This document shows, one piece after another, positions 15,498-24,992 of a stretch of 64,000 nucleotides of DNA. The stretch's first letter is position 1, and each line of letters begins with the position of its first letter. The stretch is from an uncultured Bacteroides sp. (GTDB lineage Bacteria > Bacteroidota > Bacteroidia > Bacteroidales > Bacteroidaceae): NCBI GenBank assembly GCA_959606905.1, contig CAUHML010000008.1, positions 30,663 to 94,662 of the forward strand, written 5' to 3'. The notes beneath the pieces were generated by a model, which made no database searches, was not told the DNA's origin, and saw only the letters and a list, made by a program, of their open reading frames with translations. The position numbers and the translations under genes are program-made.

Positions 15498-16664
15498 TTA
15501 TACGTTCTCTTTTTGAATAAATGCAGTAACTGTTTTCAGAATAATTTTGATGTCCAACCAGAAAGAGAATGTCTTTGCATACTTGATATCCAACTGTTTG
15601 CGTTCTTCCGCAGATAACTTGCCGGCTTCACCTCTTTTTTCTACTTGCCATAGCCCGGTAAGTCCTGCCGGTCCCATAAAGCGGTCGATATGTTCATCAC
15701 TAGTTAGTAATTCGGCTTCGTAGAGTGGGAGAGGGCGATTACCTACTATGGACATATCTCCTTTTAAGATATTAATAAGCTGTGGTAATTCGTCAATACT
15801 ATATTTACGAATGAAGCGCCCTATCTTCGTTATTCTAGGATCATTTTCCAACTTGACAAAAGCATTACTTTTCTCTTTCGATTTTTTGTGAATATAATCT
15901 TCTTCGGAAATAACGAAATCATCAGATATCAGGAGAATTTCTTCTTCGTCCACTTTTTGAATTTCTTCGGTCTCTTGCTCTTCTCCCCAAATATCTTCTT
16001 CTTGTTCTTCCTCTTGCTGATACTGGTTGAGCGTATTGAAATCCTTCAAATGTTTGTCGGCATCGGTATACATGGACCGAAATTTGAGAAAATCAAAAAT
16101 CAGATAATTGCTTCCTACACGTTTGGATTTGTAAATAATAGGACCTTTGCTTTCTAGGCGGATAGCCAGTGCTGTGAGTATGAGAAGTGGGGAAAGACAT
16201 AACAATGCCATTCCTGAAAAGACGATATCAAAAGCTCTTTTCCATAAAGGTAGGCGGAAAGCATTCAAGTTTTGCGTCTTGAGTTGAAGTGCCTGTATCT
16301 TTTGATCTTTTCTATGTTTCAGGAAGGTTGACAGAGCCTGCAAGGATTCCGGATTCGTTTCGTATTTAATGGTATTATTTATACCGGCTTTGAGATATTC
16401 TGGAGCTTCTTCTTTAGATAAAGAATCAATGACGAGTACCATATAAAGTCCCGGATACTTTTTGCGCATATAATGAATATTTGCAATATCTTGGGATAGA
16501 TTTATCTGTTCGAAAAACAGAGCTGTATCGTATTTTTCCCGTATCTTGTCTAGTACCTTAATTGCTTGATTACAATTAGATGCTGCATAAAATACCCCTA
16601 TGCTAAGTTTAGAGAATAGGTTTATAGTCTTGCTATCTTTGCCTATGTAAACAAAATATTGCAT
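15498..16664 (-). CDS. Undecaprenyl-phosphate sugar-1-phosphate transferase with receiver-like N-terminus
   Basis: The 388-residue membrane protein would start glycan assembly by moving a sugar-1-phosphate onto undecaprenyl phosphate. Residues about 136-388 are the bacterial sugar transferase domain (WKRAFDIVFSGMALLCLSPL helix, KFRSM, IRKYSIDELPQLINILKGDM, GLTGLWQV). Residues 1-115 look like a response-regulator fold without the phospho-Asp (TALFFEQ at that strand) and replace the usual membrane-spanning N-terminus. An acidic insert at about 216-262 (QEEEQEEDIWGEEQETEE) breaks the catalytic domain and is not usual. A complete response regulator is encoded 15 bp upstream, so control of initiation by that regulator is plausible. 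Confidence 0.85.
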   Translation of the reverse strand: MQYFVYIGKDSKTINLFSKLSIGVFYAASNCNQAIKVLDKIREKYDTALFFEQINLSQDIANIHYMRKKYPGLYMVLVIDSLSKEEAPEYLKAGINNTIKYETNPESLQALSTFLKHRKDQKIQALQLKTQNLNAFRLPLWKRAFDIVFSGMALLCLSPLLILTALAIRLESKGPIIYKSKRVGSNYLIFDFLKFRSMYTDADKHLKDFNTLNQYQQEEEQEEDIWGEEQETEEIQKVDEEEILLISDDFVISEEDYIHKKSKEKSNAFVKLENDPRITKIGRFIRKYSIDELPQLINILKGDMSIVGNRPLPLYEAELLTSDEHIDRFMGPAGLTGLWQVEKRGEAGKLSAEERKQLDIKYAKTFSFWLDIKIILKTVTAFIQKENV

Positions 16665-16679
16665 ATAGAGGATCTGGTG

Positions 16680-17045
16680 TTAATCGATAATCTTTTTGAT
16701 TCGAATTTTGAGTTCTAGTGGATTGAATGGCTTTAAAATATAATCTTCCGCTCCTTCTTCCAGCAATCTGATTCTTTCGGTTGTACTTTCTTCACTAGAT
16801 AACATAACGATAGGTATTGACTTGAATAACTCGTTATTTTTCATATATCTTAGAAATTCGTCACCTGTCATTAACGGCATACGGATGTCTGAAATGATAA
16901 GATCAGGTACGTTACCTTCATTCAGCCATTCTATTGCTTTAATGGGATCTTCCAAATAGGTAAAATCATAATCCTTACCTAGGTATATACCGGCAACTTT
17001 TCCAATAGTCGCTTTATCATCGACTAGTAATATTTTTTTCTTCAT
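16680..17045 (-). CDS. Single-domain response regulator (CheY-like)
   Basis: The 121-residue cytoplasmic protein is a receiver domain only. The acidic pair Asp9-Asp10, phospho-acceptor Asp53 (LIISDIRMP), Ser in IVMLSSEE and Lys in YILKPF are all present, so it should be phosphorylatable. It has no DNA-binding output. No histidine kinase gene is near, so the kinase is elsewhere. Position as first gene of the polysaccharide module, next to a sugar transferase with a receiver-like domain, suggests output through protein contact, for example pairing of the two receivers (inference). Confidence 0.88.
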   Translation of the reverse strand: MKKKILLVDDKATIGKVAGIYLGKDYDFTYLEDPIKAIEWLNEGNVPDLIISDIRMPLMTGDEFLRYMKNNELFKSIPIVMLSSEESTTERIRLLEEGAEDYILKPFNPLELKIRIKKIID

Positions 17046-17097
17046 ACGAATAGACCTTTCTATCGCTTGCTTTGTTATTGATTTATAGATTAGCTTA

Positions 17098-17132
17098 CTG
17101 TCACAGATTATTTATGACAGTTTGCAAATATA
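17098..17132 (-). promoter_or_regulatory. Promoter and leader inverted repeat of the polysaccharide module
   Basis: The minus strand has TATATTTG at 17125-17132. Just downstream, CTGTCA (17098-17103) and TGACAG (17115-17120) form an inverted repeat at the 5' end of the transcript. It could be an operator or a leader hairpin. Confidence 0.45.
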
Positions 17133-17224
17133 GATATTATTTTAGAATAATCTCTCAATATTGACAAGTAAAATTCGTGATATATATTTATTTTATCTAA
17201 TAAATTTCTCAGTGCGATGTTCTA

Positions 17225-17264
17225 ATAGAAAAACACGGATTTCATATTGATGAAATCCGTGTTA
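17225..17264 (-). terminator. Terminator of LruC lipoprotein 2
   Basis: A 14-bp perfect stem (AACACGGATTTCAT, 17233-17246, with 17251-17264) and 4-nt loop are followed on the minus strand by a T-rich run. It lies 19 bp past the stop codon. Confidence 0.85.
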
Positions 17265-17282
17265 TCAATAAATATTTGGTTG

Positions 17283-19664
17283 TTATTTGTACACTTTAGA
17301 TGAATCGAATGTTTTCCACCATTCCTGATTCTTAACACCACCGCTAGTTACCCAATCTGTAAACAAGGAATAAACAGTTTTTATATTTACATACTCTAAA
17401 GTCCACTTGAAGTCAGTAGGGACCATGATTCCCCATGCCAGATTGTCTTTACTGATGTAATATTTCTTACCGGAAACAGAACTATTATCATTATTTCCTC
17501 CAAATAAATCAGTATTAGCTAGTTTGGTTGGTTGATAGCCGATAACATGAATTTCTTTACGATTATTTCTATTTCCTTCCACAAAAATGAAAACATTCAG
17601 TTTGTTGATGTTTAATTCATCCGGAGAAATCGGATTGCTGAGTTTTATGGTGAAACTGATGTTCTTAACATTCGTATTGTTTGAATGATTGGCAAAGGTG
17701 TTAATTTGTTCATACCGATCTCTTCCCAATGCTTTGTGCGCATCGTCGAATAACGGAATAACTGCATAATCTTGTCCGTTCTCAATCTTATTACTGTTCA
17801 GGTTGAAGCTTTTGATAAGAGAGTTGTCACTAAATTCAACAGGTTGCATAATTGCGCTGGCAGGAACACCGTCCAACATGATAGCAGCTCCAATACTTTT
17901 AGTAGCTCCGGTAGCGGCTAAATCGATGCTTAATTTGAATTCTTCCACTTTATTATTCTTATTGAGAGAAATCGTTCTTTCTTTGATAATCATGACTAAA
18001 TCATTCATATCATAGTCTCCATATAATGGCCATTGATCTTCAAATAAATATGCATAATTATGTGTATCATCCACTATGATCGGGAATTTAGGTTCCTCTG
18101 GTTCTTCTCCCTTATTTCCTTCGTTCTTTGTTCCTGTACAAACTTCGATAGTTACTTTGGATTCTCCTATTTTTGTAATATATGCGCCGTTCTGTACATG
18201 AAAATTAGTCCAATGTGGACTTTTCTCTACATGATTATCTGATTCAATAGCCAAATTGCCGTCATAAGTAAATCCTTGACCGGCTATAATGGGAGATTTT
18301 ATCATAGAGGTGTTTTCACCTTTTCCATAGAACGTAGCATAACCAGGAGGTATATCCAGTCTTGTAGTTGCTTCCAGCATAGAACCGTTATTCAAGTTAA
18401 CAACTCCGTTTTGGAACTCCATTTTAGGTGCCTTGATATATCCTTGGGTTAAGTTTAACTTAATTCCGTTTGCGTAGAAGGAAATAGTGGCTTCCATACT
18501 GCAACTATTGTTGACGGTAGGATTAGTGAAACTGATCGTCTCAAAAATGATTATATTTTTGTTTGTGATAACAGCATCTGAGTTTGCAATCATTTTTTTT
18601 CCATAAATCTCTCCGTTATTTTCTAATGAGAAATTAGACGGAAGGTTAAACTCTCCTTCAAGTTCAATCTTATTGTCGTTGATAATTTGGGTATTTGAAT
18701 TAATTGCTATGTCCTTGCTTGTTATAGTACCTCCGTTGTAGAGTGTAGCTCCCGAATGTAATGTCATAGTGTTTGTAACTGATACATTACCCCAGTTTCT
18801 TAATGCCGCAGGTGCTCCGTTAGTAAATGATATATTTTCGGCTTCAACGTTTCCTTCATCCATGACAGTCAGCATGGAGTTTCTTATAAAAGTCATCACT
18901 CCGGATGCTTTTATTTTAGCATTGTCCATAACTATGATTTCAATACCATTCTGGAACTGGAATGTAGTCGGAATTGTCCATGTTGCATCAACGTAAACTT
19001 TGGTTTTAATCTCACCGTCATATCCGTCAAATTTGAATGTACCGTTATAGTCAGAGGTAATTTTATAGGAAGCGTCACGCAGTAAAGTTGTTCCTTGCAT
19101 TTCTGTAATTTCTTTTGCTTCACTTGGTATGGAAGTATAAACCGGTTTCTCGGGTGAAACAGCTCTTGTGGTAGCGGTACGGCTCATTAACACTCTGTTT
19201 TGAGCAGCAGATTCTTGATAGTAGAGTTTACAGGTAAAGTTGTCATTATCTTCCGGCACATCAAACAGATATACCTCTACACGTCCTCTGGGATCAGTCT
19301 GCTTTATATAAATACCTTTTTGCGTAGGTAGCAGAGTGATAGCAGCTGTAGCTTTAAAGTTATTCTCTTTATTTGCTGTCCTTGTAGCCAGTACAGATGC
19401 GTTTTCATTAGTAAGAGGATCTTCTGTATATATTTCTACTAAGTAGGAATATAACCCTCCTTCTTCATCTTTAACTTCGACTGTGACATTTTCTGTTTTG
19501 ATTGTGCTCCAATCAAAACCATCAGGAGCAGCAAAACCGTCTCCCATTGGGTTGGACGTTTCGTAGGAGGGATCATACAAATCCTTCCCCGAGTCAACAC
19601 AACTAAACAGGATACCTCCCATTGCTATTGCAATGATTGGCATGAAATGAATTGTTTTTTTCAT
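17283..19664 (-). CDS. LruC-domain lipoprotein 2 with central beta-helix-like region
   Basis: About 793 residues. The signal peptide ends in LFSC (Cys22), followed by VDSGKDLYD, very like the CVDNEKNLFD of the third copy. A small sandwich domain (about 40-125) leads to a long region (about 190-450) of irregular repeats with NNG, NNGS and ENNGEI turns, the look of a parallel beta-helix. The LruC/DUF4842 domain (about 535-780) opens with FEDQWPLYGDYDMND. I chose the ATG at 19664. The frame could start at 19667 or 19697, but only the shorter starts give a normal signal peptide. Function is unknown. Surface location and glycan or matrix contact are inference. Confidence 0.8.
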   Translation of the reverse strand: MKKTIHFMPIIAIAMGGILFSCVDSGKDLYDPSYETSNPMGDGFAAPDGFDWSTIKTENVTVEVKDEEGGLYSYLVEIYTEDPLTNENASVLATRTANKENNFKATAAITLLPTQKGIYIKQTDPRGRVEVYLFDVPEDNDNFTCKLYYQESAAQNRVLMSRTATTRAVSPEKPVYTSIPSEAKEITEMQGTTLLRDASYKITSDYNGTFKFDGYDGEIKTKVYVDATWTIPTTFQFQNGIEIIVMDNAKIKASGVMTFIRNSMLTVMDEGNVEAENISFTNGAPAALRNWGNVSVTNTMTLHSGATLYNGGTITSKDIAINSNTQIINDNKIELEGEFNLPSNFSLENNGEIYGKKMIANSDAVITNKNIIIFETISFTNPTVNNSCSMEATISFYANGIKLNLTQGYIKAPKMEFQNGVVNLNNGSMLEATTRLDIPPGYATFYGKGENTSMIKSPIIAGQGFTYDGNLAIESDNHVEKSPHWTNFHVQNGAYITKIGESKVTIEVCTGTKNEGNKGEEPEEPKFPIIVDDTHNYAYLFEDQWPLYGDYDMNDLVMIIKERTISLNKNNKVEEFKLSIDLAATGATKSIGAAIMLDGVPASAIMQPVEFSDNSLIKSFNLNSNKIENGQDYAVIPLFDDAHKALGRDRYEQINTFANHSNNTNVKNISFTIKLSNPISPDELNINKLNVFIFVEGNRNNRKEIHVIGYQPTKLANTDLFGGNNDNSSVSGKKYYISKDNLAWGIMVPTDFKWTLEYVNIKTVYSLFTDWVTSGGVKNQEWWKTFDSSKVYK

Positions 19665-19835
19665 CATAATTAATATTGCTTGATTGTTTGTAACCAAAAT
19701 CTAATGCAAAAATAGCCGCATGTCTTATATTTAGGCCGTATTTTCTGTTATTTTATGTAGGAAAAACAATTGAATTTCCGTTTCGGTTCTATTTTAGCTC
19801 TAGTAGGTGCGATTAAGACTTTTTATATGATAAGA

Positions 19836-19888
19836 AATCCCTTGATTTTCAAATCTACAGATATATCAGATTTGAGAATCAAAGGATT
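19836..19888 (-). terminator. Terminator of the asparaginase gene
   Basis: Arms of 21 nt (19836-19856 and 19868-19888) pair with two mismatches, followed on the minus strand by TTTCTTATC. The hairpin starts 20 bp past the stop codon. Confidence 0.6.
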
Positions 19889-19908
19889 ATAATAATCGAA
19901 TGGGTGTC

Positions 19909-20949
19909 TTAAGACTTGGTGATTTCTCCTATTAAACAGGAGTTCATTTTGTATCGTATATCTTTGTTGGGCAGTCCGTGTCCTAATAGAAACATTAGTT
20001 TTGTTATAGCACATTCAGGGGTACTGTCGTATCCGCTGATAACACCTGCTTCCAAGAGATGCATTCCGGTTTCGTAACGTCCCATTTCGACTGCTCCGGA
20101 AGCACATTGGGTGATGTTGACAATGATAATGCCTCGTTCAGTAGCCTCCTTTAATTGACGGATAAACCATTCTTTTTGCGGTGCATTTCCTGAACCGAAA
20201 GTTTTCATTACCACAGCTTTTAATCCGGGAACATGAAGGAGTGAAGTTACAATACTCTCTTGAATACCAGGGAAAAGGGTTAAAATAACCACATTGTTAT
20301 CAAATAAGTAATGCGGCTTTAACGGCTTCGTAGGGTCTGGTTTACGAATGAGGTTGGGCTCGTATTTAATGTGTATGCCAACTCGTGCCAAAGGCGGGTA
20401 ATTGAAAGAGCGAAAAGCATTAAAGTTTTCTGCATTGATTTTGGTGGTACGATTACCACGCATCAGATGATTTTCAAAGAAAATGCATACCTCCGGAACG
20501 ATAGCAGTGCCATCCGGATTTTTTGCAGCAGCGATTTCAATAGCAGTGATGAGATTTTCTTTCCCGTCTGTACGCAAAGTTCCGATAGGGAGTTGGGAGC
20601 CGGTGAGGATCACAGGCTTACTCAGATTCTCAAGCATAAAACTTAAGGCGGAGGCTGTATATGCCATTGTATCTGTTCCGTGAAGGATCACAAAACCGTC
20701 GAAATAATCATAATTGTAATTGATGATTTTTACCAGTTTTGCCCAGTAAGCAGGCTCCATGTCCGAAGAATCGATAGGAGGATTAAATTGATAGGAGGAA
20801 ATGCGATAGTTGAATCTTTTTAGCTCAGGAACGTGCTTGAGCAGATGATCGAAATTAAAGTTTTCTAGCGCACCAGTTTCTGGGTTTTCTATCATTCCGA
20901 TAGTTCCACCCGTGTAAATTAACAAAACGGAAGGAGTTTCTGCTCTCAT
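19909..20949 (-). CDS. ansA: L-asparaginase, type I (cytoplasmic)
   Basis: The 346-residue enzyme hydrolyses asparagine to aspartate and ammonia. It has the two catalytic Thr motifs of the family: YTGGTIGM near residue 13, and HGTDTMAYTASALSFM near 88. ILTGSQLP lies in between the substrate loops. There is no signal peptide, which together with the length and the C-terminal block (ECAITKLMFLLGH) indicates the cytoplasmic type I group. It stands alone with its own promoter box (20978-20985) and a terminator. Confidence 0.93.
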   Translation of the reverse strand: MRAETPSVLLIYTGGTIGMIENPETGALENFNFDHLLKHVPELKRFNYRISSYQFNPPIDSSDMEPAYWAKLVKIINYNYDYFDGFVILHGTDTMAYTASALSFMLENLSKPVILTGSQLPIGTLRTDGKENLITAIEIAAAKNPDGTAIVPEVCIFFENHLMRGNRTTKINAENFNAFRSFNYPPLARVGIHIKYEPNLIRKPDPTKPLKPHYLFDNNVVILTLFPGIQESIVTSLLHVPGLKAVVMKTFGSGNAPQKEWFIRQLKEATERGIIIVNITQCASGAVEMGRYETGMHLLEAGVISGYDSTPECAITKLMFLLGHGLPNKDIRYKMNSCLIGEITKS

Positions 20950-20977
20950 AATTGTTGAATTACTGTTAAAACGCTGA

Positions 20978-20985
20978 CAAAGATA
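20978..20985 (-). promoter_or_regulatory. -7 promoter element of ansA
   Basis: The minus strand reads TATCTTTG, 28 bp before the asparaginase start codon. Confidence 0.55.
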
Positions 20986-21101
20986 TAGATTAATTGCGAA
21001 TTATGGATAGTAAATGATAAATTTGTTTGTATTTTAGCGTAAAATGTTATAATATTGAATATTTATGCGGATGTATGCTAGGAATTAAAAGGAAAAGCAG
21101 G

Positions 21102-21129
21102 GTAAGTAGCTAAAGTAGTAACTACTTAC
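21102..21129 (-). terminator. Possible terminator of the trp operon
   Basis: GTAAGTAG (21102-21109) and CTACTTAC (21122-21129) form an 8-bp stem 20 bp past the trpA stop. The following minus-strand sequence is T-rich but interrupted, so the call is weak. Confidence 0.4.
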
Positions 21130-21149
21130 TCCTGATTACTTCTATAAAC

Positions 21150-21920
21150 TTACTTCAGTGCTTCTTTCAGTTTGAGAATAGCTTTTTCCGGGTCTTTTTC
21201 TTCTTCGAGCAGGGTGACGAATCGACTACCTATAATAGCTCCTGAAGCATGTTCGCAGGCAGCCTGGAAAGTTGCCTTGTTAGAAATTCCGAATCCTACC
21301 ATTAATGGGTTTTTTAGATGCATATCTTCAATCTTCTTGAAGTATAACCGTTTTTGTTCATTGAAATCCTGTTGAGCTCCGGTAGTGGCTGCCGATGAAA
21401 CCATATAAATGAATCCGTCTGTATGTGCATCAATCTCACGTACACGTTCTTCGCTGGTTTCGGGGGTGATAAGCATAATCACTTTAATGCCGTAACGTTC
21501 GGTAATGATGCGATAGCGTTCCTGGTAATCATGGAAGGGAAGGTCAGGAATAATAACACCGTCGATTCCGCACTCCACGCATTTGCGACAGAAATTTTCG
21601 AATCCGAACTGCATAATCGGGTTTAAATAGCCCATTAATACTAATGGGATTTTTACATCCCGGCGGATGTTACGTAATTGTTCAAAAAGTACCTTTAGGG
21701 ACATTCCGTTGCGTAATGCTTGAGTTGCGGCATTTTGAATGACAATACCGTCTGCCATTGGGTCACTGAAGGGGATTCCGACTTCGATCATGCTGACACC
21801 ATGCTTTTCGAGGGTACGGATCACATCGGCAGTACCGTCCAAAGTTGGATCACCTGCACAAAAATAAATGGAAAGTAAATCTTTCTTATTGCTATTGAAG
21901 AGTTGGTTAATTCTGTTCAT
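21150..21920 (-). CDS. trpA: Tryptophan synthase alpha subunit
   Basis: The 256-residue TIM-barrel protein cleaves indole-3-glycerol phosphate to indole and glyceraldehyde 3-phosphate, passing indole to TrpB. The catalytic Glu is in MIEVGIPFSDPMADG and the catalytic Asp in VIIPDLPFHDY. VGFGIS marks the phosphate-binding region. It is the last gene of the trp operon, 21 bp after trpF. Length is normal. Confidence 0.95.
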   Translation of the reverse strand: MNRINQLFNSNKKDLLSIYFCAGDPTLDGTADVIRTLEKHGVSMIEVGIPFSDPMADGIVIQNAATQALRNGMSLKVLFEQLRNIRRDVKIPLVLMGYLNPIMQFGFENFCRKCVECGIDGVIIPDLPFHDYQERYRIITERYGIKVIMLITPETSEERVREIDAHTDGFIYMVSSAATTGAQQDFNEQKRLYFKKIEDMHLKNPLMVGFGISNKATFQAACEHASGAIIGSRFVTLLEEEKDPEKAILKLKEALK

Positions 21921-21941
21921 GACTTTAAAAAATTAAATTTA

Positions 21942-22562
21942 TCATTTTAGTTCATTTAAAAATGTCCGGATTCGTACCGGATCTTTTTTCCCCGGTTCCA
22001 ATTCAAAACGGCTGTTCAGGTCGTAACCGGCGAGACGTGGATGTTTGAACTCCTTTAGTGCGTTGGCGCTGTAAGAGTTGATGCCTCCGCTAAGAAGGAA
22101 AGGAAGGAGACCGTTATAGGTATGCAGAATATTCCAGTCGAACAAGTTACCGGAGCCGCCGTATTGTTCGCATTTGGTATCGAACAGGAAAAGGTCACAG
22201 ACTTTCTCATACTTATATACATTTTTCAGATCTTTCGGATGGGATATAGAAAAGGCTTTGATAATTTTTATCCCCATGGAATACAATGATCGACAGTATT
22301 CCGGTGACTCATTTCCATGTAGTTGCACATAGTTTAGTCCGAAACGGTCAGCATACATACTGACAATCTGCTTGTCTTCGTTCACAAAAACACCGACACG
22401 GTGGGTGTGGATAGGCAGATAAGCCGGAAGCTCATAGACATACCGGGGAGATTTGGGATAGAAGATAAATCCCAGCATATCTATATCTTGGAGCGATTCT
22501 ATCTCCTGTATGTTTTCGGCTTCGCGCATACCGCATACTTTGATGATTTTTCCGTTGACCAT
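21942..22562 (-). CDS. trpF: Phosphoribosylanthranilate isomerase
   Basis: The 206-residue barrel enzyme converts phosphoribosylanthranilate to CdRP. The catalytic Cys is in KVCGMRE near the N-terminus and the general acid Asp in LFLFDTK. LLSGGINS forms the phosphate site. It lies between trpC (25 bp upstream) and trpA (21 bp downstream), as a separate gene and not a TrpC-TrpF fusion. Confidence 0.94.
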   Translation of the reverse strand: MVNGKIIKVCGMREAENIQEIESLQDIDMLGFIFYPKSPRYVYELPAYLPIHTHRVGVFVNEDKQIVSMYADRFGLNYVQLHGNESPEYCRSLYSMGIKIIKAFSISHPKDLKNVYKYEKVCDLFLFDTKCEQYGGSGNLFDWNILHTYNGLLPFLLSGGINSYSANALKEFKHPRLAGYDLNSRFELEPGKKDPVRIRTFLNELK

Positions 22563-22587
22563 AAATCTTCTGTTTTGAATAATTGAT

Positions 22588-23370
22588 TTATTGTATACCT
22601 TGCAGGAAATTCCCTAAGGTGTTTCCCGGTTGTGTAGTTCTCATAAATGTTTCTCCGATCAGGAATCCCCGGAATCCGGCTGTTTGCAGACGTTTTACAG
22701 TTTGCGGGTCGGAGATTCCGCTTTCGGATACCAATACTGCATCTTGGGGAAGTTGTCCGGCCAGCCGAAAAGAGTTTTCCACATCAGTGAAGAATGTTCC
22801 TAAATTCCGATTGTTGATTCCCACCATATCTATTTTCTCATTAATATAAGTTAACTCCTCGGAACTGTGAATTTCTAGTAGTACTTCCAGACCTAAATCG
22901 TGTGCTTTCTTCACAAGTTCATTGCATTTTTCCGGTTTCAAAGCAGCGGCAATGAGAAGTACAGCATCTGCACCAACAATTTTAGCTTGATAGAGTTGGT
23001 ATTCGTCAATGATAAAATCTTTTCTAAGAATCGGAATATCTACCAAAGGACGTGCAGCGCGAATGTCTTTCAAGTTCCCTCCGAAAAACTTCTCATCCGT
23101 GAGGATAGAGAGCGCAGAGGCCCCTGCAGCCGCATAAGCCGGAGCTATTTCTTCCGGACGAGCCTCCTGCTTTATCCAGCCTTTGGACGGAGAACGACGT
23201 TTGAACTCTGCTATAATTCCCGGAGACGAGGAAATTAATGCCTGTTTCATGGAACGGGAAGACGGCATTTCACTAATTCCTTCCTGCAACTGCTCGATAG
23301 AAATCGCCTGTTTTTGCAGATCTACTTCAAATCGTTTATTTGCTATGATTTCGGATAATATATCTTTCAT
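22588..23370 (-). CDS. trpC: Indole-3-glycerol phosphate synthase
   Basis: The 260-residue barrel enzyme closes the indole ring from CdRP. Key segments are IIAEFKRRSPSKGWI with the catalytic Lys, SILTDEKFFGG, LRKDFIIDEYQLYQA, and VSESGIS. It starts 3 bp after trpD, so translation is probably coupled. Confidence 0.95.
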   Translation of the reverse strand: MKDILSEIIANKRFEVDLQKQAISIEQLQEGISEMPSSRSMKQALISSSPGIIAEFKRRSPSKGWIKQEARPEEIAPAYAAAGASALSILTDEKFFGGNLKDIRAARPLVDIPILRKDFIIDEYQLYQAKIVGADAVLLIAAALKPEKCNELVKKAHDLGLEVLLEIHSSEELTYINEKIDMVGINNRNLGTFFTDVENSFRLAGQLPQDAVLVSESGISDPQTVKRLQTAGFRGFLIGETFMRTTQPGNTLGNFLQGIQ

Positions 23371-23373
23371 ATT

Positions 23374-24369
23374 TTAATTATTGAGTTCAATAAACTTCTT
23401 TAATGTATTCAGTGCCCTTCCGCTTTCTAGTGATTCTTTTGCAAGAGTGATACATTCTTCAATAGTCTTTTCCGGACAAATAACATGAATGGCAAAAGCC
23501 GAATTAACTACTACTACATTTTTTTGAGCTTCAGTTGCTGTATTATTCATGATATTATCGAAAATTTTGGCAGCCTCTTTCGGTGTCTGACCGCCATCCA
23601 GGTCAATGTCCCTATAACGGGAGAATCCGAGGCTTTCGGGAGTATAAATCTTTTCGTTGTCACTCGTTGCTACCTTAAATTCATTCGTCAGAGAAATTTC
23701 ATCATATCCGTCCAAGCTATGAACAACGGCAAATTTGGTTTTACTTTCCTGATAAGTATAAGTATAGAGGCGTAATAACGGAAGATTGTAAACTCCCAAA
23801 AGTTGATAAGCCGGTAATACTGGATTTACTAACGGGCCGAGCATATTAAAAAAGGTACGCACGGCAAGTCCTTTGCGAACCGGAGCGACCGCTTTTAATG
23901 CCGGATTAAACAACGGAGCGTGCAGATAAGCAATGTTACATTGTTCCATGCTGCGGCGCAACTGATCTATATCGTCGGTGAACTTTACACCATGTTGTTC
24001 CATTACGTTACTGGCGCCACTAACAGATGTTGCTCCGTAATTACCATGTTTCACGACCGGGAAACCTGCTCCGGCTACCGTGAAGCAAGATGCTGTGGAA
24101 ATATTGAACGTGTTTTTCCCGTCACCACCGGTTCCTACAATATCTATCGGCGCAAATTCGCTTAAATCAACCGGAACGCGCATTTCCAACAATGCGTCGC
24201 GGAAGCCGCATAATTCTTCGACTGAGATATTGCGCATTAGAAAGACAGTGATGAGTGAGGCCACCTGTACATCGTTATATTTTCCTTGTGCGATATTTTG
24301 TAAGATAGTACGGGCTTCATCACGTCCCAGATATTGATGCTCGAAAAGCTTGTATAGAATCTGTTTCAT
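23374..24369 (-). CDS. trpD: Anthranilate phosphoribosyltransferase
   Basis: The 331-residue enzyme joins anthranilate to PRPP. The PRPP-binding motif is DIVGTGGDGKNTFNIST (near residue 76), with KHGNYGATSVSGASN following and RTFFNMLGPLVNP for anthranilate binding. It is separate from trpG, which lies 4 bp upstream in the operon. Confidence 0.95.
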   Translation of the reverse strand: MKQILYKLFEHQYLGRDEARTILQNIAQGKYNDVQVASLITVFLMRNISVEELCGFRDALLEMRVPVDLSEFAPIDIVGTGGDGKNTFNISTASCFTVAGAGFPVVKHGNYGATSVSGASNVMEQHGVKFTDDIDQLRRSMEQCNIAYLHAPLFNPALKAVAPVRKGLAVRTFFNMLGPLVNPVLPAYQLLGVYNLPLLRLYTYTYQESKTKFAVVHSLDGYDEISLTNEFKVATSDNEKIYTPESLGFSRYRDIDLDGGQTPKEAAKIFDNIMNNTATEAQKNVVVVNSAFAIHVICPEKTIEECITLAKESLESGRALNTLKKFIELNN

Positions 24370-24373
24370 AAAT

Positions 24374-24940
24374 TTAATTGTTTAAGAAGTTCTTGATAAT
24401 TTCTTTTCCTTGCGGAGTTAATACTGATTCGGGGTGGAATTGTATCCCGTGCACATCATAGGTCCTATGGCGCAATGCCATGATTTGTCCTTCCCGGCTT
24501 TCTGCCGTTATTTCCAGACAGTCAGGAAAATCCTCCCGGCTGACCACCCAAGAGTGATAACGTCCTACGGGAATTTCTTTTCCCAGCCCTTCGAATAATA
24601 CATCTTGTCGTAGGATACTGACCGGGGTCTGTACACCGTGATATACCTCTTTCAGATTCTCCAGTCGTGCACCGAAAGCCTCGCCGATAGCCTGATGTCC
24701 CAGACAGACACCTAAAATACTTTTCGTGGCTGCATACTTTTTGATAATAGGCAACAATAAACCTGCTTCTTCCGGGATACCCGGCCCGGGAGACAAGATG
24801 ATTTTATCGAATCGTTCCACATTATCAAGTCCTATTTGATCGTTGCGGACTACTTCTATGTCCGTAGCACCTAATTCTTTCACTGCGTGCAATAAGTTGT
24901 AGGTGAAAGAGTCGTAATTATCTAAAAGTAATATTTTCAT
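24374..24940 (-). CDS. trpG: Anthranilate synthase glutamine amidotransferase subunit
   Basis: The 188-residue class I amidotransferase supplies ammonia to TrpE. The nucleophile Cys is in LGVCLGHQAIGEAFG, the partner His-Glu in QFHPESVLTPQG, and LSPGPGIPEE is the oxyanion region. It lies 52 bp after trpE. A double role in p-aminobenzoate synthesis is possible but cannot be judged here. Confidence 0.93.
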   Translation of the reverse strand: MKILLLDNYDSFTYNLLHAVKELGATDIEVVRNDQIGLDNVERFDKIILSPGPGIPEEAGLLLPIIKKYAATKSILGVCLGHQAIGEAFGARLENLKEVYHGVQTPVSILRQDVLFEGLGKEIPVGRYHSWVVSREDFPDCLEITAESREGQIMALRHRTYDVHGIQFHPESVLTPQGKEIIKNFLNN

Positions 24941-24992
24941 TTTATGATTATTGTAAAATTGTTGCTTAAACAGGTTACTTTATTTTTTCTGC

